From contig NZ_VFIL01000016.1 in NCBI RefSeq assembly GCF_007858285.1, positions 30,328 to 94,327 of the forward strand: DNA of 64,000 nucleotides, written 5' to 3'. Below, one piece after another: positions 8,384 through 16,802 of the stretch. A program made the position numbers and the translations under genes. The notes beneath the pieces are model-generated. The model was not told the origin of the DNA. It made no database searches and was given only the letters and a program-made list of their open reading frames with translations. Positions within the stretch are counted from its first letter, which is position 1; each line of letters opens with the position of its first letter. Source of the stretch: Pseudomonas brenneri. GTDB lineage: Bacteria; Pseudomonadota; Gammaproteobacteria; Pseudomonadales; Pseudomonadaceae.

Positions 8384-9778
8384 ATGCACGATCCCCACAG
8401 CGAACGCATGAGTAGCGGCGAGACCCGAGCGGCAAGCGGTCTGGCACTGGTGTTCGCCTTCCGTATGCTGGGCATGTTCATGGTGTTGCCGGTGCTGGCG
8501 ACCTATGGCATGGACCTCGCCGGCGCGACCCCAGCCCTGATCGGCCTGGCGATTGGCGCCTACGGCCTGACCCAGGCACTTTTCCAGATTCCGTTCGGGA
8601 TCATTTCCGACCGCATTGGCCGCCGGCCGGTGATCTACCTGGGGTTGATCATCTTCGCCCTGGGCAGCGTGCTGGCGGCCAATGCCGATTCGATCTGGGG
8701 CGTGATCGCCGGGCGCATCCTGCAAGGCGCGGGTGCAATTTCCGCGGCAGTGATGGCACTGTTGTCAGACCTGACTCGCGAACAGCATCGCACCAAGGCC
8801 ATGGCCATGATCGGCATGACCATCGGCCTGTCGTTTGCCGTTGCGATGGTGGTTGGCCCGCTGCTGACCCGTGCGTTCGGCCTGCACGGCCTGTTCCTGG
8901 CCACCGGTGGCATGGCGTTGTTCGGTATTGTGATCGTGGCCTTTATGGTGCCGCGCTCCACCGGGCCGCTGCAGCACCGTGAGTCGGGCGTGGCCAAACA
9001 AGCGCTGCTGCCGACGCTCAAGCACCCGGACCTGCTGCGCCTGGATTTAGGTATCTTTGTATTGCACGCGATGCTGATGTGCAGCTTCGTTGCCTTGCCC
9101 CTGGCCCTGGTGGAAAAAGCCGGCTTGCCCAAGGAAGAGCACTGGTGGGTCTACCTCACCGCGTTGTTGATTTCATTCTTCGCCATGATCCCGTTCATCA
9201 TCTACGGCGAGAAGAAACGCAAAATGAAACGAGTTTTGCTCGGCGCCGTCGCGACATTGATGCTCACTGAACTATTCTTCTGGCAGTTCGGCGACAGCCT
9301 ACGGGCACTGGTCATTGGGACGGTGGTGTTTTTCACCGCGTTCAACCTGCTGGAGGCCTCACTGCCTTCGCTGATCAGTAAGGTTTCGCCGGCAGGTGGC
9401 AAGGGCACGGCAATGGGGGTTTATTCCACCAGCCAGTTCCTCGGTTCGGCGCTGGGCGGCATCATGGGCGGCTGGATGTTCCAGCATGGCGGTTTGTCGG
9501 TTGTGTTCCTCGGATGCGCCGGGCTGGCTGCACTTTGGCTGCTCTTTGCTGTTACCATGCGCGAACCTCCCTACGTCACAAGCCTGCGTTTGCCGCTATC
9601 GCCCGAGGCGATCCGTGAAAGCGGTCTGGTAGAGCGCCTGAAGGCGGTCGTAGGGGTAACGGATGCAGTCGTGGTCGCTGAAGAGGCGGCCATTTACATC
9701 AAATTGGACACCGAACTATTGGATCGCGCGACGCTTGAGCAACTGGTCAACCCAGTGCCGACAGCGCGCCCAGCCTAG
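8384..9778 (+). CDS. MFS transporter with C-terminal YAM domain (YajR-like)
   Basis: Major facilitator superfamily proton-driven transporter of the inner membrane. About twelve hydrophobic segments span residues 15-390. Family motif A appears between TM2 and TM3 (GIISDRIGRRPVIYLG). The tail from about residue 405 (LVERLKAVVGVTDAVVVAEE...) resembles the small ferredoxin-like YAM domain of E. coli YajR. Substrate unknown; often labelled a drug or sugar efflux protein. It lies 9 nt before ssb, an arrangement shared with P. aeruginosa. Confidence 0.88.
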   Translation: MHDPHSERMSSGETRAASGLALVFAFRMLGMFMVLPVLATYGMDLAGATPALIGLAIGAYGLTQALFQIPFGIISDRIGRRPVIYLGLIIFALGSVLAANADSIWGVIAGRILQGAGAISAAVMALLSDLTREQHRTKAMAMIGMTIGLSFAVAMVVGPLLTRAFGLHGLFLATGGMALFGIVIVAFMVPRSTGPLQHRESGVAKQALLPTLKHPDLLRLDLGIFVLHAMLMCSFVALPLALVEKAGLPKEEHWWVYLTALLISFFAMIPFIIYGEKKRKMKRVLLGAVATLMLTELFFWQFGDSLRALVIGTVVFFTAFNLLEASLPSLISKVSPAGGKGTAMGVYSTSQFLGSALGGIMGGWMFQHGGLSVVFLGCAGLAALWLLFAVTMREPPYVTSLRLPLSPEAIRESGLVERLKAVVGVTDAVVVAEEAAIYIKLDTELLDRATLEQLVNPVPTARPA

Positions 9779-9787
9779 GAGAACGTT

Positions 9788-10303
9788 ATGGCCCGTGGGG
9801 TTAACAAAGTCATATTGGTCGGTACTTGCGGCCAGGATCCCGAAGTTCGCTACTTGCCTAACGGTAATGCCGTGACCAACCTGAGTCTGGCGACCAGCGA
9901 ACAGTGGACCGACAAGCAGACCGGCCAGAAGGTCGAGAAAACCGAATGGCACCGTGTGTCGATGTTCGGCAAGGTTGCAGAGATCGCCGGTGAGTACCTG
10001 CGCAAAGGTTCGCAGGTCTACATCGAAGGTAAGCTGCAAACCCGCGAGTGGGAAAAAGACGGCATCAAGCGTTACACCACCGAAATCGTGGTCGACATGC
10101 AAGGCACCATGCAACTGCTGGGCGGCCGTCCACAGGGCGACCAACAGGGCCAGGGTGGCATGTCCAACTCGGCACCGCGTCCACAGCAGTCGCGTCCACA
10201 GCCAAGCCAGCAGCCACAGCGTGAGTCGCGCCCAGCACCACAGCAGGCCGCACCGCAGCCAGCCGCTGACTTCGACAGTTTTGATGACGATATTCCGTTC
10301 TAA
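9788..10303 (+). CDS. ssb: Single-stranded DNA-binding protein
   Basis: Essential ssDNA-binding protein in replication, recombination and repair. The OB fold occupies about residues 1-110 (MARGVNKVILVGTCGQDPEVRYLPNG). A flexible Gln/Pro/Ser-rich linker follows. The acidic tip DFDSFDDDIPF, which docks partner proteins, ends the protein. The 171-residue length is typical. An aggagaacgtt ribosome site precedes the ATG. Confidence 0.97.
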   Translation: MARGVNKVILVGTCGQDPEVRYLPNGNAVTNLSLATSEQWTDKQTGQKVEKTEWHRVSMFGKVAEIAGEYLRKGSQVYIEGKLQTREWEKDGIKRYTTEIVVDMQGTMQLLGGRPQGDQQGQGGMSNSAPRPQQSRPQPSQQPQRESRPAPQQAAPQPAADFDSFDDDIPF

Positions 10304-10342
10304 TTCCTACCTAAGACTATTTTGTAAAGTTTAGGCCTGAGA

Positions 10343-10372
10343 CCCCCGCGATGCGGGGGTTTCTTGTTTTTT
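10343..10372 (+). terminator. Intrinsic terminator after ssb
   Basis: A perfect 8-bp GC stem (10343-10350 with 10354-10361), triloop gat, is followed by a T-rich tail about 40 nt after the ssb stop. Confidence 0.92.
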
Positions 10373-10463
10373 GCGTACGAAATGTCCCAGGTTCTGGCGT
10401 TTGTTCTCCTGGGCCACAAGATTTAGGCTATAGCTCATTCCCGTGCCGAAGAAGGAAACCCCG

Positions 10464-11225
10464 ATGACCTGGTCTGCCCAGCAGTACTCGATGTTTGAGC
10501 AACAGCGCACCCGTCCCGTTCGAGACCTGGTGGCTGCCATTCCAGCGGGCGATGTGCGCACCGCAGTTGACCTGGGGTGTGGTCCGGGTAACTCCACCGA
10601 GGTGCTGGCCGGGCGTTTTCCCCAGGCGCAGGTCACCGGCCTGGACAGTTCCGATGACATGCTGGTCAGCGCCCGTGAACGGCTGCCGGCGCTCAACTTT
10701 GAATTGGCCGACATCGGCGCCTGGAACCCGGCGCAAAAATTCGACGTGATTCTTGCCAACGCCTCGCTGCAATGGCTACCGGACCACGCCACGCTCTATC
10801 CGCACCTGGTGGACCAGTTGACGCCCGGTGGCACGCTGGCGGTGCAGACCCCGGACAACCTTGACGAGCCCGCTCACCGCCTGGCCCGTGAGGTGGCGGC
10901 GCAAGGGCCGTGGGCGGGCAAGATCGGTGCGGTCAAACACAACGCGCGCCACTCGGCGAGCTACTACTACGAACTGCTGAGCACACATTGCAGCACCGTG
11001 GATGTGTGGCACACCATCTATCAACACCCGCTCAGCGATCATGGCGCCGTGGTCGAGTGGTTCAAGGGCACGGGGTTGCGGCCTTTCCTGGCTCCCCTGG
11101 ATGACGCCGAGAGAAGTGCCTTCCTCGATACCTACCTGGGGCTAATCACCAAGGCCTATCCGGCCTTGGCAGATGGCACGGTGTTGCTGCCTTTTCCGCG
11201 CCTGTTCATCATCGCCACGCGCTAA
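10464..11225 (+). CDS. tam: Trans-aconitate 2-methyltransferase
   Basis: SAM-dependent methyltransferase that methylates trans-aconitate, a spontaneous by-product inhibiting the citric acid cycle. The SAM-binding motif AVDLGCGPGNSTEVLAG lies around residues 34-50. The N-terminal MTWSAQQYSMFEQQRTRPVRDL is characteristic of Tam. A GTG 21 nt upstream is in frame, but the ATG at 10464 has an aagga ribosome site 7 nt away. Stands alone; convergent with the next gene. Confidence 0.9.
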   Translation: MTWSAQQYSMFEQQRTRPVRDLVAAIPAGDVRTAVDLGCGPGNSTEVLAGRFPQAQVTGLDSSDDMLVSARERLPALNFELADIGAWNPAQKFDVILANASLQWLPDHATLYPHLVDQLTPGGTLAVQTPDNLDEPAHRLAREVAAQGPWAGKIGAVKHNARHSASYYYELLSTHCSTVDVWHTIYQHPLSDHGAVVEWFKGTGLRPFLAPLDDAERSAFLDTYLGLITKAYPALADGTVLLPFPRLFIIATR

Positions 11226-11237
11226 CTTTCCATGCCA

Positions 11238-11268
11238 ACAGGTGGCAGTCAGACTGCCACCTGTTTAT
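11238..11268. terminator. Hairpin between convergent tam and hydrolase genes
   Basis: A perfect 12-bp inverted repeat (11238-11249 with 11253-11264) with a 3-nt loop lies between two convergent genes and abuts the stop codon of the minus-strand gene. The T-run is short, so termination strength is uncertain. Confidence 0.65.
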
Positions 11269-11813
11269 GCCTGCAGAAACTCATCGGCCGAGACCACGCT
11301 CGCATAGCCAAATGCCAGCGACGCCATATACGCGTCATGCACCTGGGCCGCCGGGATGGTCTTGCCATTGAACTCCAGGTCACGGGTGGCGCAGGCATCG
11401 TGGATCACTGTAACGGTGTAGCCAAGGTCCGCTGCTGCCCGTACCACGGCGTCGATGCACATGTGGCTCATGCTGCCCACGACTACCAGGTCGGTGATGC
11501 TGCGCTGTTCCAGCAACTCGCGCAGGTTGGTTTGGCGAAACGCATTTACAAAATGCTTGAGCACCACTGGCTCGTCGTTTTCGTTCAGTACCTTGGGGTG
11601 CAAGTGCGCGCCTTCGGAGCCTGGGGTGAAAAAGGGCGCCTCGTCAGAGGTGAACTCATGGCGCACGTGGATTATCGCATCACCGGCCTGGCGAAATACC
11701 TGGAGCAGTTGTTGTGCCTTGTCGGCGGCAGCCTCGACACCAGCCAGTGGCCATTTGCCCTGGGGGAAGTAGTCGTTCTGGATATCAATTAGGATAAGTG
11801 CTTGCTTGGCCAT
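11265..11813 (-). CDS. Isochorismatase-like cysteine hydrolase
   Basis: Member of the isochorismatase/nicotinamidase superfamily. The catalytic triad can be read: Asp10 (LILIDIQNDYF), Lys86 (VVLKHFVNAF) and Cys119 (GSMSHMCIDA). 182 residues from the ATG at 11813. A longer frame upstream overlaps the divergent regulator and is not needed. Substrate unknown; many relatives hydrolyse amides or isochorismate-type compounds. The divergent GlxA-type regulator, 96 bp away, is a natural candidate to control it. Confidence 0.85.
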   Translation of the reverse strand: MAKQALILIDIQNDYFPQGKWPLAGVEAAADKAQQLLQVFRQAGDAIIHVRHEFTSDEAPFFTPGSEGAHLHPKVLNENDEPVVLKHFVNAFRQTNLRELLEQRSITDLVVVGSMSHMCIDAVVRAAADLGYTVTVIHDACATRDLEFNGKTIPAAQVHDAYMASLAFGYASVVSADEFLQA

Positions 11814-11909
11814 GGGGTTTTTCTCGTGATGGGTTGATGCGTCCAGTATCGTGGCTGGCATGTGGCTCGGGGATTGGCCGCACCGACAATAACAGGGGGA
11901 AAACTGACA

Positions 11910-12893
11910 ATGGCTCTGGAACGCTCGATCGTCGAGCTTGGCGTACTGATTTACAGCGGCGCGCAGATGGCGGCTGTACACGGCTTGACCGACCTGTTTG
12001 GGGTCGCCAATCGCATTGCCGCCGAACATCAGGCTGAGCAGTTGCCGTTGTTGCGTATCAGCCATTGGCAGGTTGCTGGCGATGGTACTCCCATTCGGGC
12101 ATTCGACAGCCTGCCAGGCCCCGATCAACCGTTGATGGCGGTGCTGGTGCCGCCGTCGATTGGCGAGTTTTGCGAAGAACAGGCACCGCCCAAGCTATTG
12201 CAATGGCTGCGCCAGCAACATGCGGCTGGCACCGTGCTGGGCGGCGTGTGCATCGGTTCGATCATGTTGGCGCGCAGTGGCTTGCTCGATGGGCGCAGCG
12301 CGACGACCCACTGGTCGTCGGCCGACTCATTTGCCCGTCGTTTCCCGGCGGTGCGCCTGGAGGCTGACAAGCCTATCGTCGATGATGGCGACCTGATCAC
12401 CAGCGCCGGGCTGATGGCCTGGTCCGAACTGGGTCTGCGCCTGGTCGACCGCCTCATGGGCCCGAGCATCGCCGCTGGCACCGCGCGCTTCCTGGTGATT
12501 GAGCACAGTGACAGCGCGAGTCAGTGCGGCAGCAACTTTGCGCCGATCCTGAGCCATGGCGACGGGGCAATCCTCAAGGTCCAGCACGCCTTGCAGGCCA
12601 GCGGCGCGGTGGATGTCTCTCTCGCGGCGATGGCGCAGGTAGCCTGTCTGGAAGAGCGCACCTTCCTGCGGCGTTTTCGCAATGCCACCGGGCTGAAACC
12701 CACCGAGTATTGCCAGCACCTGAGGGTTGGCAAGGCGCGGCAGATGCTGGAGTTCACCAACACCACCATTGATCAGATTGCCTGGACCGTGGGCTATCAG
12801 GACCCGAGCGCCTTTCGTGCGACTTTCAGGAAAATCACCGGCCTTGCGCCCAGCGATTACCGCAACCGCTTCGGGGTGAAGGCCCCGGCCTGA
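11910..12893 (+). CDS. GlxA-family transcriptional regulator (DJ-1/PfpI + AraC HTH)
   Basis: An N-terminal DJ-1/PfpI-like sensor domain (about 1-190, with the elbow Cys in LGGVCIGSIMLA) is joined to a C-terminal AraC double helix-turn-helix (about 225-325, ending ITGLAPSDYRNRFG). This is the architecture of GlxA/GbdR/ArgR-type regulators, which often sense amino acid or betaine derivatives. The ATG at 11910 has an aggggga ribosome site; an in-frame GTG 48 nt earlier is less likely. Divergent from the cysteine hydrolase. Confidence 0.88.
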   Translation: MALERSIVELGVLIYSGAQMAAVHGLTDLFGVANRIAAEHQAEQLPLLRISHWQVAGDGTPIRAFDSLPGPDQPLMAVLVPPSIGEFCEEQAPPKLLQWLRQQHAAGTVLGGVCIGSIMLARSGLLDGRSATTHWSSADSFARRFPAVRLEADKPIVDDGDLITSAGLMAWSELGLRLVDRLMGPSIAAGTARFLVIEHSDSASQCGSNFAPILSHGDGAILKVQHALQASGAVDVSLAAMAQVACLEERTFLRRFRNATGLKPTEYCQHLRVGKARQMLEFTNTTIDQIAWTVGYQDPSAFRATFRKITGLAPSDYRNRFGVKAPA

Positions 12894-12918
12894 GTCCCGG
12901 ACACGCCACACAACCAAT

Positions 12919-12943
12919 GTAGGAGCGGGCTTGCCCGCGATGA
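12919..12943. repeat. REP singlet
   Basis: A single REP-type sequence (tgtaggagcgggcttgcccg followed by cgatg) lies just after the regulator gene. No matching inverted partner was found in the following 200 bases, so it is a solitary REP rather than a REPIN. The rest of the gap up to 13170 shows no gene. Confidence 0.75.
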
Positions 12944-13170
12944 TGATATCCCAGCGGGCCTATACCTTGATCCTGCTGGACTGGATCGTGGGCGAACGGT
13001 TGAGCATTATTCAGGCCCGATGATTGGAGCACGCAATGCAAAGGCACTTAGTAAGTGACGGTTGCGCTACAAACCCGCAAAATGCAACGATTCTGGCAAA
13101 TACCAACGGCACGGCCTGACCGCCTGTCGATAATAGCCATCGTTCCAAACAGACCGGGCCTGCTCAATCT

Positions 13171-14055
13171 ATGCGAATGCGCCTTATGTTACTGGGCGGC
13201 GGGAATGCCCTCGGGCAGGCGCTGATTCGCCTCGGTGCGGAAGAAGACATCGGCTTCCTCGCCCCGCGCCCGCCCCAAGACGGCTGGGATGCCGCCAGCC
13301 TTACCCAATTGCTCGACGACACCCGTCCCGACGCCTTGATCAACCTCGCCTACTATTTCGACTGGTTCCAGGCCGAGAGCGTAAACGAGGCGCGACTGGC
13401 CGGGCAGGAATCGGCCGTCGAGCGCTTGGCGGAATTGTGCCAGCACCACAACATCACACTGCTGCAACCGTCCAGCTACCGGGTGTTCGATGGCTCGCGC
13501 GCCACGGCCTACAGCGAAAAAGACGAACCGGTGCCCTTGGGCCTGCGTGGCCAGGCGCTATGGCGCATTGAGCAGAGTGTGCGCGCCACCTGCCCGCAAC
13601 ATGTGCTGCTGCGCTTTGGCTGGTTGCTCGATGACAGCGCTGACGGCACGCTCGGACGTTTCCTGGCGCGTGCCGAGAAACCCGAGGAGTTGTTGCTGGC
13701 CGACGATCGACGCGGTAACCCGACACCGGTTGACGATGCGGCGCGCGTAATCATTTCAGTGCTCAAGCAACTCGATTGTGCGGCGCCGTTGTGGGGCACC
13801 TACCACTACGCCGGGCAAGAGGCGACTACCCCTGTGGCCCTGGGCCAGGCGATCCTTACCGAGGCGCGCAATTTCCATGCGCTGGCCGTCGAATCGCCAA
13901 CAGCCCAAGCCCATGCCGCACGGCCGGATGCTGCCGACGAACCGCAACATGCGGTGTTGGCCTGCAAAAAGATCCTGCATACGTTTGGCATCAAGCCACG
14001 GGCGTGGCGTGCGGGGCTGCCGGCGTTGCTCGATCGCTTCTACCGGCATAACTGA
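13171..14055 (+). CDS. RmlD-like NAD(P)-binding protein with lost catalytic residues
   Basis: Resembles dTDP-4-dehydrorhamnose reductase (RmlD substrate-binding family) over its whole 294 residues. The N-terminal nucleotide-binding stretch is LMLLGGGNALGQALIRL. The segment YSEKDEPVPLGLRGQALWRI aligns with the RmlD active-site region, where the family has PLNVYGxxK. Here the catalytic Tyr is Arg and the Lys is Leu. Reductase chemistry is therefore doubtful; a structural or altered role is possible. P. aeruginosa carries a similar gene next to oprG. No sugar-nucleotide genes are nearby. Confidence 0.75.
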   Translation: MRMRLMLLGGGNALGQALIRLGAEEDIGFLAPRPPQDGWDAASLTQLLDDTRPDALINLAYYFDWFQAESVNEARLAGQESAVERLAELCQHHNITLLQPSSYRVFDGSRATAYSEKDEPVPLGLRGQALWRIEQSVRATCPQHVLLRFGWLLDDSADGTLGRFLARAEKPEELLLADDRRGNPTPVDDAARVIISVLKQLDCAAPLWGTYHYAGQEATTPVALGQAILTEARNFHALAVESPTAQAHAARPDAADEPQHAVLACKKILHTFGIKPRAWRAGLPALLDRFYRHN

Positions 14056-14077
14056 CGGGACCGCCGCATAACAACAA

Positions 14078-14171
14078 AATGTGGGAGCGGGCTTGCTCGC
14101 GATGACGGTGAATCAGTCAATACATCTGGTGACTGACACTCTGCCATCGCGAGCAAGCCCGCTCCCACATT
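14078..14171. repeat. REPIN (inverted REP pair)
   Basis: Two 27-nt arms (14078-14104 and 14145-14171) are perfect reverse complements of the type aatgtgggagcgggcttgct, separated by 40 nt. This is a typical fluorescens-group REPIN in the gap between convergent genes. Confidence 0.9.
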
Positions 14172-14197
14172 GTTTTGTGGCGTTTATTAAGCCGGGC

Positions 14198-14896
14198 TTA
14201 GAACTTGTAGCCAATACCGACCATGTAGACCATCGGATCCACGTCCACATTGACCTTGGCACGCGTGCCCGCCGCCAGGGCGTTGTTGTCGACGGTGGCT
14301 TTGGTGCTGATGTCGATGTAGCGCACCTGGCCGTTGATCATCCACTTGTCGTTGATCATGTAGTCCGCGCCGATCTGCGCAGCCCAGCCCCAGGAGTTCT
14401 CGGCCTTGAAGTTGCTGAAGCCTTCGCCCTGGGCGCGGCTGCCGACGTGTTCGTCATAGATCCAGGTGTAGTTGATACCGGCACCGACGTACGGTTGGAA
14501 CGCCGATTTGCTGTCCAGCGGGTAGTACACGACGCTCAGGGTCGGCGGCAGATGCTTGAGGGTACCGAGCTTGCCATTGGCGGCGCCGAGGGCGGTGTTC
14601 TTGATCTTCACGTCATGCTCGAACGGCGTGGCGGCCAGCAGTTCGATACCAACGTGGTTGGTCAGCATGTAGGCGAAGTTGAGGCCCAGTTGCGTGTCGC
14701 TGCTCATGGTCGCCTTGCCACCCAGGTTGGTACCGGCCAGTGGGCCCTGGTCAACCTTGACGCTGCCGCTGTCGGCCTTTGGGTTAACAGTGATTGCACC
14801 GGCGCGTACGAGAATGTCGCCAGCCTCGTGGGCGTGGGCAAGAGGGGCGGCGAGTGCAAGCGCGAAGAGGGAAGCGCTGAGCAGAGACTTGTGCAT
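14198..14896 (-). CDS. oprG: OmpW-family outer membrane protein OprG
   Basis: Eight-stranded beta-barrel outer membrane protein of the OmpW family. The signal peptide is residues 1-22 (MHKSLLSASLFALALAAPLAHA). The mature part has typical repeats such as GLNFAYMLTNHVGIELLAATPF and ends in Phe (VGIGYKF), the barrel-assembly signal. The ATG at 14896 follows a tggag ribosome site; a TTG further upstream is rejected. In P. aeruginosa the orthologue lies beside the same zinc ABC genes and is induced by low oxygen. An ANR/FNR-like site lies upstream here. Confidence 0.9.
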   Translation of the reverse strand: MHKSLLSASLFALALAAPLAHAHEAGDILVRAGAITVNPKADSGSVKVDQGPLAGTNLGGKATMSSDTQLGLNFAYMLTNHVGIELLAATPFEHDVKIKNTALGAANGKLGTLKHLPPTLSVVYYPLDSKSAFQPYVGAGINYTWIYDEHVGSRAQGEGFSNFKAENSWGWAAQIGADYMINDKWMINGQVRYIDISTKATVDNNALAAGTRAKVNVDVDPMVYMVGIGYKF

Positions 14897-14961
14897 GGGT
14901 GGCTCCAAAGGACGTTTTTAGTTGGCTGTGTCCAATGGTAAAGATCGTTACGCGTGAGCCT

Positions 14962-14975
14962 TTGACTCAGCTCAA
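14962..14975. promoter_or_regulatory. Candidate ANR/FNR box upstream of oprG
   Basis: ttgactcagctcaa keeps both TTGA and TCAA half-sites of the consensus TTGAT-N4-ATCAA, with the inner T and A each replaced by C. It is centred about 72 bp before the oprG start. oprG-type genes are known to respond to oxygen limitation, which supports but does not prove the site. Confidence 0.4.
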
Positions 14976-15005
14976 TGAAACCGTGATCAGCAATGTGGGA
15001 GCGCG

Positions 15006-15524
15006 CTATTGCGGCAGTTCGTAGACGTAGATCTTCTCGGCATCCATCTGATACCCGGCATCCGCCAGTTCGCTGGTGGAAGGCTTGACCTGCATCTGCC
15101 CTTCGATCCAATACGGCTGGTACAGCTCCTCCAGCTTCACGCCGATTTCGCTCCTGACATGCACGATCTGGTTCGACGGCGGTGGCGGCACATGGATGCA
15201 GGCGCCGAAGTACGGCACCAGCAGGAACTCAGTGGTGCGGCCTTCTTCGCTGACCTCCAGCGGCACGATATAGCCCGGCAGGCGGATGTGCTGGTCGTTG
15301 AGGGTTGCGACCACCGGCGCGTTGGGCAAATCCTGCTTGGCCGCTGGCGCTGCCTCTGCTGACAGGGCGTCGGCCATGTTCGACAGGTCGTGCAGCGGCG
15401 TCATATTCGGCACCTCCACCGGAGCGTCCGGTGGAATCATTTCCTGCCACGACAAATCCCGAGGCTCGGCGGCCCAGGCGGGCAGGGTCAGCATCCACAA
15501 CAGCACAAGCAGGGCACGGCGCAT
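15006..15524 (-). CDS. DUF3299 secreted protein of the zinc ABC operon
   Basis: 172-residue exported protein with an N-terminal signal sequence (MRRALLVLLWMLTLPAWAAEP). The DUF3299 hallmark follows: LPGYIVPLEVSEEGRTTEFL and FGACIHVPPPPSNQ. It is the last gene of the four-gene unit DUF2796-ATPase-permease-DUF3299. The ATG at 15524 has a strong aggaagg ribosome site. An ATG five codons earlier overlaps the permease stop but lacks one. Biochemical function unknown; in P. aeruginosa the equivalent operon is induced by zinc starvation. Confidence 0.85.
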   Translation of the reverse strand: MRRALLVLLWMLTLPAWAAEPRDLSWQEMIPPDAPVEVPNMTPLHDLSNMADALSAEAAPAAKQDLPNAPVVATLNDQHIRLPGYIVPLEVSEEGRTTEFLLVPYFGACIHVPPPPSNQIVHVRSEIGVKLEELYQPYWIEGQMQVKPSTSELADAGYQMDAEKIYVYELPQ

Positions 15525-15535
15525 CAAAGCCTTCC

Positions 15536-16801
15536 TCATAAACGGATCGACAGGCCATCGGCCAACGATTGTCGATAGGCGCGCCAGGCCGGCACGCTGC
15601 CCATCAGCAGGGCGGCGACCAGAATACCGGCGAGCAGCGTCCATTCATACGGGCTGGGTAGCGCCAGTGGTAGGTCCAGGCCGTAATTGGCCTGCAAATA
15701 GCCACGGGACGCCGCAATACACACATACAACAGGCCAACCCCCGCCGCCACTCCGGCCAGGGCCAGGGCGAAGGCCTCGAAAATCAGCAGGCTCGCAATA
15801 TGCCAGGGCCGCGCCCCCACGGAACGCAGGATCGCCATTTCGCGGCGTCGCTCATTGAGGCTGGTGAGGATCGCCGTGAGCATGCCGATCAACCCGGTCA
15901 GCACCACAAACAGCGAGATCACGAACAGCGCCTTTTCAGCGGTGCCCATCATGCTCCACAACTCTTGCAGGGCCACGCCCGGCAGAATCGCCAGCATCGG
16001 TTCGCCACGGAACTCGTTGATTTGCCGTTGCAGGGCGAAGGTCGAAATCTTGTTGTTCAGGCCCAGCATAAACGCGGTAATCGCTTGCGGCGTAAGGTCC
16101 ATATTGCGCGCCTGGTCGGCACTGATCCGGCCCTTGCCCTGGGCCGGCACGCCGTTGTGCCAGTCAATATGGATCGCTTCCATGCCGCCCAGGCTGATAT
16201 GCAGCGTGCGGTCCACCGGGGTGCCGGTGCGTTGCAGAATGCCGACCACGGTGAAGGGTTTGTCATCGTGCTTGACCAGGCTGACCACCGCCACGCCGTG
16301 GGCCAGCACCAGTTTGTCACCGAGCTTGTAATGCAGGGCGTCGGCCACTTCGGCGCCGAGCACCACCTCAAACGGGTCAGTGGCAAATGCGCGGCCACTG
16401 GCCAGTTGCAGGTTTTGCTTGCGGCCGTATTGGTAGTGTTCGAAGTAGGCCTCGTTGGTGCCCATCACCCGGTAGCCGCGATGGGAATCGCCGAGGGAAA
16501 TCGGAATCGCCCACTTCACCTGGGGGCTGGCGGCGAAGTGCTCGAAGCTGTCCCAGCGGATGTTGTTGGTGGCGTTGCCGATACGAAACACTGAATACAG
16601 CAGCAGGTTGACCGAACCGGAACGGGCACCAACGATCAGGTCGGTGCCGCTGATGGTGCTGGCAAAGCTGGCGCGGGCCTCGGTGCGCACGCGCTCCACC
16701 GCCAACAGCAGGCACACCGACAGGGCGATGGCGAATGCGGTGAGGATCGCGGTAAAGCGGCGGTTAGCCAGGCTGGCCATGGCTAGACGGAATAAATACA
16801 T
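15536..16801 (-). CDS. ABC transporter permease, MacB/FtsX type
   Basis: 421-residue permease with a first membrane segment near the N-terminus (FTAILTAFAIALSVCLLLAV), a large periplasmic domain (about 40-270), and three C-terminal FtsX-type segments with LNERRREMAILRSVGARPWHIASLL. It forms a type VII-like ABC unit with the ATPase directly upstream; the ATPase stop and permease start are one base apart. Such systems usually move or release envelope lipoproteins or act mechanically rather than importing solutes. The longer upstream frame is in the ATPase gene and is rejected. Confidence 0.88.
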   Translation of the reverse strand: MYLFRLAMASLANRRFTAILTAFAIALSVCLLLAVERVRTEARASFASTISGTDLIVGARSGSVNLLLYSVFRIGNATNNIRWDSFEHFAASPQVKWAIPISLGDSHRGYRVMGTNEAYFEHYQYGRKQNLQLASGRAFATDPFEVVLGAEVADALHYKLGDKLVLAHGVAVVSLVKHDDKPFTVVGILQRTGTPVDRTLHISLGGMEAIHIDWHNGVPAQGKGRISADQARNMDLTPQAITAFMLGLNNKISTFALQRQINEFRGEPMLAILPGVALQELWSMMGTAEKALFVISLFVVLTGLIGMLTAILTSLNERRREMAILRSVGARPWHIASLLIFEAFALALAGVAAGVGLLYVCIAASRGYLQANYGLDLPLALPSPYEWTLLAGILVAALLMGSVPAWRAYRQSLADGLSIRL

Positions 16802-16802
16802 C

